DNA from: Quadrisphaera setariae
GTDB lineage: Bacteria; Actinomycetota; Actinomycetes; Actinomycetales; Quadrisphaeraceae
Length of the DNA: 64,000 nucleotides
Assembly (NCBI RefSeq): GCF_008041935.1
Contig: NZ_VKAC01000003.1
Coordinates: forward strand, 186,001-250,000
Reading direction: 5' to 3'
The translations under genes were made by a program, and so were the position numbers. The notes beneath the pieces were generated by a model. That model was not told where the DNA came from. It saw only the letters and a program-made list of their open reading frames with translations, and ran no database searches. Below, one piece after another: positions 7,901 to 15,377 of the stretch. Position 1 is the first letter of the stretch; the number at the start of each line of letters is the position of its first letter.

Positions 7901-10189
7901 GTGAGTGACAGCCCGCAGTCCGTGCTGGCCCGCAGCGAGGACCCGGGGCGGGGCGGCACGGCCACCACCTCCGGACCGGACCTGGAGGTCCGCACCACCG
8001 TGCCCGTGAACGACGCCCCCTCGATCGTCATCGACCCCTCCGAGCCGCCGTCGGCCCGCCTCATGGAGCTGGCCGCCGCGAACGGCGTGGCCACGGAGTA
8101 CTGGGACTGGAAGGGCGGCCACATCACGGTCTCCCGCTCCACGATCGTCGCCGTGCTGTCCGCCATGGGCATCGCCTGCGGCAGCGAGGACGACGTCGAG
8201 GCCGCCCTCGCCGCGCGCGAGCTGGCGCCGTGGCGCCGGGCGCTGCCGCCCGTCGTCGTCGTCCGCTCCGGCCGGGACGCCACCGTGCCGGTGCGGGTGC
8301 CCGCCGGCGCGCAGGTGCACGTCTCGGTGGTGCTCGAGGACGGCGGGCAGCGCGAGCTGGAGCGCGACACCTCCGCCGACGCCGCCGCTCCCCGCGAGGT
8401 GGACGGCGTGCGCCGCGAGGAGCAGCTGTTCGCTCTGCCGACCGACCTGCCGCTGGGCTACCACCAGCTGGTGGCCACCACCGGTGGCGGCGAGACCGCC
8501 GCAGCGGAGGCGACCGCGGCGCTGGTGGTCACCCCCGACCGCCTCGAGCTGCCCGCGGCCATCGCCGGTCCAGGCCACCGCTGGGGCTTCATGGCGCAGC
8601 TGTACTCGGTGCGCAGCCGCACCTCCTGGGGCCTGGGGGACCTCGCCGACCTCGGCGAGCTGCTGGACTGGTCGGGGCGCGACCTCGGCGCCGACTTCCT
8701 CCTCATCAACCCGCTGCTCGCCGCTGAGCCGGTCGGCCACCAGCAGGACAGCCCGTACCTGCCCACCACCCGCCGCTTCACCAACCCGATCTACCTGCGG
8801 GTGGAGGACGTGCGGGAGTTCGCCTACCTGCCCGCCACCGACCACGCCTTGGTCGAGTGGCAGGCCGAGCCCCTCATGGCGCGCAACGCCGACCCCGGTC
8901 AGCTCGACCGCGACGCGGTGTGGGCCGCCAAGCGCGCCGCGCTGAAGACCGTCTTCGAGGCCGGGCGCAGCCCCGCCCGCCAGTCGGCCTTCGACGCGTT
9001 CCGCGCCCGCGAGGGCCAGGGCCTCGCCGACTACGCCCTGTGGGCGGCGATGATCGAGCACTTCGGCGACGGCCAGCCGTGGCCCGCCGAGGCCGCCCGC
9101 ATCGGCTCGCCGCTGGTGGAGCGCCTGCGCGAGGAGCTCTCCGGCGCCATCGAGTTCCACGAGTGGCTGCAGTGGCAGTGCGACGAGCAGCTGGCCCGCG
9201 CGCAGGCCACCGCCACCGACGCCGGCATGGCGCTCGGCGTCATGCACGACCTCGCCGTGGGCGTGCACCCCTCCGGCGCCGATGCGTGGGCGCTGCGCGA
9301 CGTGCTCGCCACCGGCGTCTCCGTGGGCGCCCCGCCGGACGCGTTCAACCAGCAGGGCCAGGACTGGTCCCAGCCCCCGTGGCAGCCGGTGGCCCTCGCC
9401 GAGGCCGGCTACGCGCCGTGGCGCGACATGGTCCGCACGATCCTGCGGCACGCCGGCGGCGTGCGCGTCGACCACGTCCTCGGCCTCTTCCGCCTGTGGT
9501 GGGTCCCGAACGGCTCCGGCCCCGGCATGGGCACCTACGTCCGGTACGACCACGACGCGCTCGTCGGCATCCTCTGCCTGGAAGCCGCCCGATCCGGCGC
9601 CGTCGTCGTCGGGGAGGACCTGGGCCTGGTGGAGCCGTGGGTGCGCGGCTACCTCACTGAGCGCGGCGTGCTCGGCACGTCCGTGCTGTGGTTCGAGAAG
9701 GACGGCGAGGGCGAGCCCCTGCCCCCGCAGGCCTGGCGGGAGCTGTGCCTGGCGACGGTCAACACGCACGACCTGCCGCCGACCGCCGGCTACCTCGCGG
9801 GTGAGCACATCGAGCTGCGCGACCGCCTCGGCCTGCTCACGCGGTCCATCGAGGAGGAGCGCGCCGCCGACGAGGCCGACCGCGCCGCCGTGCTGGCGCA
9901 GCTGCGCGACCTCGGCCTGCTGGGCGAGCAGCCCACCGAGCGCGAGGTGGTGGAGGCGCTGCACGCCTTCCTGCTGGCCACCCCGGCCAAGCTCGTCGGC
10001 GTGGCCCTCACCGACGCCGTCGGCGACCGCCGCACGCAGAACCAGCCCGGCACCTCCGACGAGTACCCCAACTGGCGCGTCCCGCTCACGGACGGAGCCG
10101 GCGAGGTGGTGCTCGTCGAGGAGCTGCGCGAGCGCCCGCGGGTGCTCTCGCTGGCCGAGCTGGTGAGCAGCAGCGACCCCGAGGACTGA
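7901..10189 (+). CDS. malQ: 4-alpha-glucanotransferase (amylomaltase)
   Basis: A GH77 enzyme of 762 residues that transfers maltodextrin segments during maltose/glycogen metabolism. The start is GTG 7901 because GGAG lies 6 nt upstream; earlier in-frame codons would add low-complexity sequence. The N-terminal region (1-200) is the extra domain of long actinobacterial MalQ proteins. Catalytic core: SPYLPTTRRFTNPIYLR, the nucleophile Asp in GGVRVDHVLGLFRLWW, the acid/base Glu in VVGEDLG, and the Asp in NTHDLPPTAGYL. These residues are all intact. It stands alone; no other glycogen gene is adjacent. Confidence 0.95.
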   Translation: MSDSPQSVLARSEDPGRGGTATTSGPDLEVRTTVPVNDAPSIVIDPSEPPSARLMELAAANGVATEYWDWKGGHITVSRSTIVAVLSAMGIACGSEDDVEAALAARELAPWRRALPPVVVVRSGRDATVPVRVPAGAQVHVSVVLEDGGQRELERDTSADAAAPREVDGVRREEQLFALPTDLPLGYHQLVATTGGGETAAAEATAALVVTPDRLELPAAIAGPGHRWGFMAQLYSVRSRTSWGLGDLADLGELLDWSGRDLGADFLLINPLLAAEPVGHQQDSPYLPTTRRFTNPIYLRVEDVREFAYLPATDHALVEWQAEPLMARNADPGQLDRDAVWAAKRAALKTVFEAGRSPARQSAFDAFRAREGQGLADYALWAAMIEHFGDGQPWPAEAARIGSPLVERLREELSGAIEFHEWLQWQCDEQLARAQATATDAGMALGVMHDLAVGVHPSGADAWALRDVLATGVSVGAPPDAFNQQGQDWSQPPWQPVALAEAGYAPWRDMVRTILRHAGGVRVDHVLGLFRLWWVPNGSGPGMGTYVRYDHDALVGILCLEAARSGAVVVGEDLGLVEPWVRGYLTERGVLGTSVLWFEKDGEGEPLPPQAWRELCLATVNTHDLPPTAGYLAGEHIELRDRLGLLTRSIEEERAADEADRAAVLAQLRDLGLLGEQPTEREVVEALHAFLLATPAKLVGVALTDAVGDRRTQNQPGTSDEYPNWRVPLTDGAGEVVLVEELRERPRVLSLAELVSSSDPED

Positions 10190-10247
10190 CGGACCGGCGA
10201 CGGGTGACGGGTGCCGCCCAGCGGGGCGCACCTGGCAGCATCGGGGT

Positions 10248-11057
10248 GTGACCCGGTGGACGAGCACGCCCGCGGTGGGTGCGGGCGCGCTCGTCGTCGT
10301 CCTCCTCACCTCCGCGTGCACCGGGGGAACCGGCTCGGGCGGCGCCTCGTCGTCCTCCACCACCGGCAGCACGACGACGAGCAGCGCGACCGCGTCGACC
10401 GGCTCCACGGTCTCGCGCGCCGACGCGACCGACTCCGCGCCGCCGCCCCGTCCCGTCGCGTCCGCCGCGGGCCTGTCCCTGGGTGACGAGGAGCGGTACT
10501 CCGGCGGGGACGGCGGCCTCACGTGGCAGGTCTGGCTCCCGGTCTTCACCAGCGGCCCCGCCGAGGTGGTCAACCGCAAGGTGCGCGCCTCCGCCGACCA
10601 CGCCGTCCGCGCCGCCACCGACGCTGGAGCCCTCACCACCACCGGGGAGGGGGAGGTCGTCACCAACGACGGCCGGACCGTGCAGGTCCGCATCGGGGTG
10701 GCGGGCACGGACACCGGTGCCGTCGACGACGAGCCCGTCGACGTGGTGACGACCGTGGCGCTCACCGCGGACGACGCCACGCCGGTCTTCCTCGAGCAGC
10801 AGCTCGCCGACCCGGCCGCCGCGTGGGGAGTGCTCGCCGACGAGGCCGCGGCGTCCGCGGCGTCGCAGGGGCTCACCGCCACCCGGCCGCTGGCGGCCGA
10901 GGCGGCGGAGTTCGCCGACTGGCAGACCTCCGCCGACGGGCTGGAGCTGAGCTTCCAGCACGGGCAGTTCGGGGCGGGCGCCCCCGTCGTCGTCGTGCCC
11001 TGGAGCTCGGTCCTCCCGCTGCTGACCCCCGAGGGGAAGGCGCTGCTGGCCCCCTAG
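10248..11057 (+). CDS. Lipoprotein with DUF3298/RsiV-like domain (paralogue 1)
   Basis: A 269-residue secreted lipoprotein with a short N-terminus, a hydrophobic stretch (VGAGALVVVLLTSAC) and a lipobox cysteine at about residue 24. A Ser/Thr-rich linker follows. The C-terminal domain (VNRKVRASADHAV, VVTNDGRTVQVRIG, SFQHGQFGAG, WSSVLPLLTPEGKALLAP) matches the DUF3298/RsiV class and closely resembles the gene at 12554. RsiV relatives sense envelope stress or lysozyme, but no sigma gene is adjacent. CAGCAT at 10236-10241 may be a weak -10 for a leaderless GTG. Confidence 0.75.
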   Translation: MTRWTSTPAVGAGALVVVLLTSACTGGTGSGGASSSSTTGSTTTSSATASTGSTVSRADATDSAPPPRPVASAAGLSLGDEERYSGGDGGLTWQVWLPVFTSGPAEVVNRKVRASADHAVRAATDAGALTTTGEGEVVTNDGRTVQVRIGVAGTDTGAVDDEPVDVVTTVALTADDATPVFLEQQLADPAAAWGVLADEAAASAASQGLTATRPLAAEAAEFADWQTSADGLELSFQHGQFGAGAPVVVVPWSSVLPLLTPEGKALLAP

Positions 11058-11067
11058 CGTGGAGGCC

Positions 11068-12327
11068 GTGAACGCAGGGGAGCACCTCGAGGTCAGGGCT
11101 GTCGAGCCGGACGACCAGCTGGCGTGGCTGCGCGCGTCGCGCCGCACGTTCCTCCACCCCAAGACCGTCACGCCCGAGCACGTCGAGCACCGGCGCACCG
11201 CGTGGGCCGGGCAGCGGCTGACCGGCGCCTTCGACGGCGACCGCGTGGTGGGCACGTACCGCTCGTGGGACTGGCCGCTGCCGGTGCCCGGCGGGCCCGG
11301 CCACGAGCTGCTCACCGACCACGTCAGCTCCGTCACCGTGGCGCCCACCCACCGCCGGCGCGGGCTGCTGACGCGGATGATCACGGCCGACCTGCGCGCC
11401 GCGAAGGACCGCGGGGTCCCGATGGCCCACCTCGTGGCCGGGGAGGCGCCGATCTACGGGCGCTACGGGTTCGGTCCCGCCGTGAGCGGGCAGACGCTCG
11501 AGGTGCGCCTGCCCGCGCCGCTGGCGCACCTGCCGGCGGGCGCGCAGGACGTGCGCGTGGAGCTGGTGGAGGACGCCGACCTGCGGGCCGAGGCGCCGGG
11601 CCTCTTCGCCGCCGTCGCCGTCTCCCGCCCTGGCGCGGTGCGGCGCCCCGAGCGGTACTGGGACGAGGTGCTCGGCCTCGCGCCCGCACCCGGCGAGGAC
11701 GGCACCGACCTCCGCCCCGCGCTGCTCGCCCGCGACGCCACCGGCGCCGCGGTGGGCGTGGCCCGCTACCGGACCCGGGAGAAGTGGGAGGGCATGCGCC
11801 ACGACACGACCCTCGAGGTCAGCGACCTCTTCGCCGCCACCCCCGCGGCGCAGGCGGCGCTCTGGCAGCACCTCGTGTCGCTGGACATCGTCGACAGGCT
11901 GCGCGTCACCGAGCGCCCCCTCGACGACCCGCTGCCCCACCTCCTGGCTGACCCCCGCCGCGCGCTGGCCGGCGAGGGCAGCGACCACTTCTGGGCCCGG
12001 CTGCTCGACGTGCCGGCGGCGCTCGCGGCGCGCGGCTGGCTCGGGCCGCCCGGGGCGTGCGTGCTCGAGGTGCACGACGCGCTCGGGCTGGCCGGCGGTC
12101 GCTGGCGCCTGGAGGTGGCGGACGGGCGCGCGTCCGTCGAGGCGTCGACGGCGACCGCCGGCGTGGCCTGCGACCTCGGCGCGCTGTCCGCGGCCTACCT
12201 GGGGGAGACGCCGCTCGTGGCGCTCGCGGCGGCCGGGCGCGTGCGCGGCGAGCCGGCCTCGGTGGCGCGGCTGTCGGCGCAGCTCGCCTGGCAGCCGACC
12301 ACCTGGCCCACGCACACCGGCTTCTGA
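11068..12327 (+). CDS. eis: Eis-like GNAT N-acetyltransferase
   Basis: This protein of 419 residues is typical of Eis-family acetyltransferases, which move acetyl from acetyl-CoA to amines, including aminoglycosides in some species. The N-terminal GNAT domain has the acetyl-CoA loop VTVAPTHRRRGLLTRM and YGRYGFGPA; a second GNAT-like lobe and a C-terminal sterol-carrier-like domain (WRLEVADGRASVEAST) follow. The chain ends THTGF, consistent with the free C-terminal carboxylate that acts in catalysis in Eis. GTG 11068 is preferred over GTG 11059 because TAGCGT sits exactly 7 nt before it, a leaderless pattern seen elsewhere here. Confidence 0.88.
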   Translation: MNAGEHLEVRAVEPDDQLAWLRASRRTFLHPKTVTPEHVEHRRTAWAGQRLTGAFDGDRVVGTYRSWDWPLPVPGGPGHELLTDHVSSVTVAPTHRRRGLLTRMITADLRAAKDRGVPMAHLVAGEAPIYGRYGFGPAVSGQTLEVRLPAPLAHLPAGAQDVRVELVEDADLRAEAPGLFAAVAVSRPGAVRRPERYWDEVLGLAPAPGEDGTDLRPALLARDATGAAVGVARYRTREKWEGMRHDTTLEVSDLFAATPAAQAALWQHLVSLDIVDRLRVTERPLDDPLPHLLADPRRALAGEGSDHFWARLLDVPAALAARGWLGPPGACVLEVHDALGLAGGRWRLEVADGRASVEASTATAGVACDLGALSAAYLGETPLVALAAAGRVRGEPASVARLSAQLAWQPTTWPTHTGF

Positions 12328-12553
12328 CCTTCCCACCCGCCCCCCGTGATCATGGACGTTGCGCACGACTCCGGTCGTGATCATGGGAGGTGCCGACACG
12401 TGCGGCGGGTGCTGCCAGGTCGGGAGTCGGCGGCGCCCATGATCACGAGGGGTCTTGTCGGTGACTCTCATGATCACGGAGGTGTCCGCCGTGGGGAGGG
12501 CCTGCGGCGTGTCGCGGCTGGCTTCCCAGGTCGCCGCCCTAGCGTCCGCCCTC
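12328..12553. repeat. Spacer with four CGTGATCATG copies in both orientations
   Basis: CGTGATCATG occurs at 12345-12354 and 12376-12385, and its complement CATGATCACG at 12438-12447 and 12469-12478. The first pair can fold against the second pair across the spacer. The same word lies inside the palindromes at 21566-21616 and 26975-27017. The end of the spacer holds TAGCGT (12540-12545), the likely -10 of the next lipoprotein. Confidence 0.7.
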
Positions 12554-13432
12554 GTGCGACCACGCCCGACCCACGGCTCGACGCCCGCCCGCGCGCTGAT
12601 CGCCGCGGGAGCGGTGACCTCGGTGCTGCTGCTCGCCGCGTGCGGCGGCGGCTCCGCTGACGCTGCCAGCGCGTCCTCCACGGCTCCGCTGTCGACGGCG
12701 ACCCCCGCCGCCTCGACCGCATCCCCGTCAGCCTCGGCGACGGCCCGCGCGACGAGCGCGTCGCCGTCGTCGTCCTCCGCGGCGAAGGGCGGGACGGTCA
12801 CGGCGGTCGCGCCGCTCACCGCGGGCCCCGCGAAGCGCCTGCAGGGCAGCAAGGGCGGCTTCACCTGGGACATCACCGTGCCCGCGTTCACCGGGTCCGG
12901 GGCGGCGGTCGCCGAGGTGAACCGGCGCATCCAGGCGTCGGCCCAGAGCGCCATCAGCGCCACGGCCACCCAGAACGGCGACGACCCCGAGTCGAAGCAC
13001 GAGCTCGCTGGAGAGGCGTCGCTGACCACCAACGACGGTCGCACCGTGCAGGTCGACATCCCCATGAGCGACTACTACGAGGGTGCGGCGCACCCCACCG
13101 ACGTCGACAACACGGTGGTGCTCGTGGCCGCGACCGGTGCGCCGGTGACGCTGGACCAGGTGTTCACCGACCAGGAGGAGGCGCTGCGGTCGTTCGCGCC
13201 GCTGGTGCGGCAGCAGGCGAAGGCCGACGGCTACGAGATCACCAGCGACGAGGGTCTGGAGCCCACGACGGCGAACTGGTCGGCGTGGCAGACCGACGCC
13301 GACGGCATGACCTTCACCTTCCAGGACTACCAGCTGGGCATGCACGGCATGCCGAGCTGCACGATCCCGTGGAAGAGCGTCACGCCGCTGCTGACGCCCT
13401 ACGCGAAGGCGCTGCTGGCACCCACCTCCTGA
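12554..13432 (+). CDS. Lipoprotein with DUF3298/RsiV-like domain (paralogue 2)
   Basis: This is 292 residues from GTG 12554, chosen because TAGCGT lies 8 nt upstream and because an upstream ATG would run through the repeat spacer and spoil the signal peptide. The signal is ARALIAAGAVTSVLLLAAC with a lipobox cysteine, then a Ser/Ala/Thr linker of about 60 residues. The folded domain GGFTWDITVPAF, SLTTNDGRTVQVDIPM and FTFQDYQLGMHG is the DUF3298/RsiV type. It shares NDGRTVQV, the WSAWQT-type segment and the LLTP..KALLAP ending with the gene at 10248, so the two are paralogues flanking eis. Confidence 0.78.
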   Translation: MRPRPTHGSTPARALIAAGAVTSVLLLAACGGGSADAASASSTAPLSTATPAASTASPSASATARATSASPSSSSAAKGGTVTAVAPLTAGPAKRLQGSKGGFTWDITVPAFTGSGAAVAEVNRRIQASAQSAISATATQNGDDPESKHELAGEASLTTNDGRTVQVDIPMSDYYEGAAHPTDVDNTVVLVAATGAPVTLDQVFTDQEEALRSFAPLVRQQAKADGYEITSDEGLEPTTANWSAWQTDADGMTFTFQDYQLGMHGMPSCTIPWKSVTPLLTPYAKALLAPTS

Positions 13433-13472
13433 CGGCGAGGCGGAGGCGAGCCCCTGGTCGCCCCGCTCTCTC

Positions 13473-13504
13473 CTTGCCGCACTTTCCGCGGCAAGTGCGG
13501 CAAG
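13473..13504. repeat. Palindrome, GCACTT/CCGCGG family, copy with CTTGCC outer stem
   Basis: Twelve-base perfect arms (13473-13484 and 13493-13504) enclose TCCGCGGC. It sits in the convergent spacer between the lipoprotein and the anti-sigma gene and can form a hairpin on either strand. Confidence 0.75.
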
Positions 13505-13510
13505 AAGGGG

Positions 13511-13550
13511 CGTCCTTCTCGCACTTGCCGCGGAAAGTGCGAGAAGGACG
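13511..13550. repeat. Palindrome, GCACTT/CCGCGG family, copy with CGTCCTTCTC outer stem
   Basis: Sixteen-base perfect arms (13511-13526 and 13535-13550) enclose GCCGCGGA. The inner six bases GCACTT/AAGTGC match the neighbouring copy, while the outer stem is different but fully complementary. It is a likely bidirectional terminator. Confidence 0.75.
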
Positions 13551-13567
13551 GGAGGTCGGAAGGGGTG

Positions 13568-14626
13568 TCAGTGGTCCTTGCCGTGGCCGTTCGAGGAGCC
13601 CTTGCCGGAGCCTGAGCCCGCGCCCTTGCCGCTGCTCTTCGAGCCGGAGCCGTCCCCGCCCTCGGCGTCGGAGGACGACGACGAGGTGCTCGGGGCGGTC
13701 GAGGGCGCGCTCGTCGAGCGCTCCGGCGTGCTGCTCGGCGCGGTGCTGGGCGCAGGGGCGGCGCTGCCTTCGGCGCGCGCTGCCTTGCGCGCGTCGTTGC
13801 GGGCGTGCGCCGCGTCGCTGACGGCCTTCCCGTCCACGCCGCCGGAGCGCGCCTGGCTGCTGACCCACCCGCCCATGCCGCCGCTGGTCGGCGGGGCGAC
13901 GGGGACGGACGTGGGGGTGGTGGACGGGCTCGGGGCGTCCTGGTCGTCGTCCTCGGCGGGCTCGCCGGTGGACGGTGTTCCCGCGGGGGCGGGCGCCGGG
14001 GCGCCGGTGGACGTCCCGGTCGGGTCGTCGGTGGCTGTGCTGGTCGGGCTGTCGGTCGGAGTGCTCGTCGGGGTGTCGGACGGAGTGCCGGTCGGCTGGT
14101 CGCTCGGGTCCGCGCTCGGGTCCGCGGTCGGGGCCGCGGTCGGGTCCGCGCTGGTGGGCGCCTCCAGCGGCGTCACCGCGGAGACGGTCGCCGCGAAGCC
14201 GTCCTGCACCGGACCCGGCAGGGCACCGGCAGCACCGGCCCCGACCACGGTGACGACGAGCACGGCACCGGCCGCCGTGCCGACGCGGGCGGCACCGGCG
14301 GCGGCCACGCGGCGGCCAGCGGCGGCGAGGGACTGGCGGGTCAGGGTCACGGGGTGCCTCCACGAGAGCACGGGCCGCTGCAGCTGCGCTGCGGCCGGGT
14401 GAGCGCCGCCAGCCCGGGTGGGCGTCGCGGCGGTGTCGGTGAGGCGACCGGTGGCCAGGAGGACGGCGAGGTCGGCGCTGGGGCGGTGCGGCTCGCGGGC
14501 CACCGCGCGCACGTCGCGCGCGAAGGCCTCCAGCCGCGCCGCCGACGGCGCGTCACCGCCCGCGCGCAGCGCGCGGACGTCCTCGTCGAAGGAGCAGCTG
14601 CTCGCGCGCCCCGGGTCGTCGGTCAT
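13568..14626 (-). CDS. Putative membrane anti-sigma factor with long Pro/Thr/Ser-rich exterior
   Basis: The protein is 352 residues. Its ATG overlaps the stop of the sigma gene (ATGA, 14623-14626). Residues 1-115 are cytoplasmic and include short helical segments with Arg/Ala/Asp (PSAARLEAFARDVRAVA). One TM helix follows (AGAVLVVTVVGAGAAGAL). About 200 residues of low-complexity Pro/Thr/Ser/Asp sequence come next, then a Ser/Gly/Lys tail. No HxxxCxxC zinc anti-sigma motif is visible, so the anti-sigma role rests on position and topology. The exterior resembles a cell-wall-spanning stalk. Confidence 0.65.
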   Translation of the reverse strand: MTDDPGRASSCSFDEDVRALRAGGDAPSAARLEAFARDVRAVAREPHRPSADLAVLLATGRLTDTAATPTRAGGAHPAAAQLQRPVLSWRHPVTLTRQSLAAAGRRVAAAGAARVGTAAGAVLVVTVVGAGAAGALPGPVQDGFAATVSAVTPLEAPTSADPTAAPTADPSADPSDQPTGTPSDTPTSTPTDSPTSTATDDPTGTSTGAPAPAPAGTPSTGEPAEDDDQDAPSPSTTPTSVPVAPPTSGGMGGWVSSQARSGGVDGKAVSDAAHARNDARKAARAEGSAAPAPSTAPSSTPERSTSAPSTAPSTSSSSSDAEGGDGSGSKSSGKGAGSGSGKGSSNGHGKDH

Positions 14627-15216
14627 CTCGTCTCCGTCATCGCCGGGGAACCTCCGGGGGTTGCGCGGTCGTCGCGGCACTGGGCCGACAGGGTGAGCAG
14701 GCCCCGGCGCTGCAGGGCCTTGACGGACGCCGGCGTCTTCCCCAGCACCCGCGCGACCTCGTCGACGGAGAGGTCGCCGAGCACGCGCAACAGGACGACG
14801 GCGCGCTGGTCGCGGGGGAGCCGCGCGCACAGGTCGTGCACCCGCGAGGTGCCGAGGGACGCCAGCGCCTCGTCCTCCGCGTCACCGCCGGGCAGGGCGG
14901 TGGTGGCGGGGTCGTCGTGGACGTCTGCGTCGGCCAGCGAGGGCCGGCGCGAGGCGCGCCGCCAGGAATCGGCCAGGCGGCGGTGAGCGATGGTGAAGAC
15001 CCACGCGCGGAAGCCCGCCTCGTCGCCCGTGAACCCACCGACGCCGGTGAGCACGCCGATGAACACCTCGCTGGCGAGGTCGTCGGGCTCGGCAGCGCCG
15101 TGCAGGCGCAGGTAGCCGGTGACGGGACCCACGAGCTCGCGGTAGAGGACCTCGAAGGCCCACGGCGCTCCCGCCCGCGCGGCGTCGAGCACCTGCGGGA
15201 AGGCCGGCCCGATCAC
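14623..15216 (-). CDS. ECF-type RNA polymerase sigma factor
   Basis: This is 197 residues from GTG 15216, with GGAG about 8 nt before it. Region 2 spans DAARAGAPWAFEVLYRELVGPVTGYLRLH, PDDLASEVFIGVLTGV and FRAWVFTIAHRRLADSWRR; region 4 spans LPRDQRAVVLLRVLGDLSVDEVARVLGKTPASVKALQRRGLLTL, ending in a helix-turn-helix. It should direct RNA polymerase to stress or envelope genes. The anti-sigma partner is translationally coupled. The divergent neighbour is a class A penicillin-binding protein, so a cell-wall role is plausible but unproven. The next acidic residues (ADADVHDDPATTALPGGDAED) form the linker. Confidence 0.92.
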   Translation of the reverse strand: MIGPAFPQVLDAARAGAPWAFEVLYRELVGPVTGYLRLHGAAEPDDLASEVFIGVLTGVGGFTGDEAGFRAWVFTIAHRRLADSWRRASRRPSLADADVHDDPATTALPGGDAEDEALASLGTSRVHDLCARLPRDQRAVVLLRVLGDLSVDEVARVLGKTPASVKALQRRGLLTLSAQCRDDRATPGGSPAMTETR

Positions 15217-15377
15217 CGGGCGACTCCGGGCGCAGTGACCGGTGGCGCGGGGTGGAGCACGCCGCAGCATCGGCGCCGGCGCCCTGACCCTTGAGCGGGA
15301 CGTCGGCGAGCAGGCACCCACCTCCCGCCCAGGGTTCGCCCAGTGAGCGCTCGGCCGCCCTTCCTAGCCTGCGCCGC

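Noticed and set aside
12455-12553. ATG/GTG codons upstream of the second lipoprotein as its true start
   Set aside because: They would put the palindromic GATCATG spacer in the protein and place a signal peptide some 45 residues from the N-terminus; the leaderless GTG at 12554 fits better.
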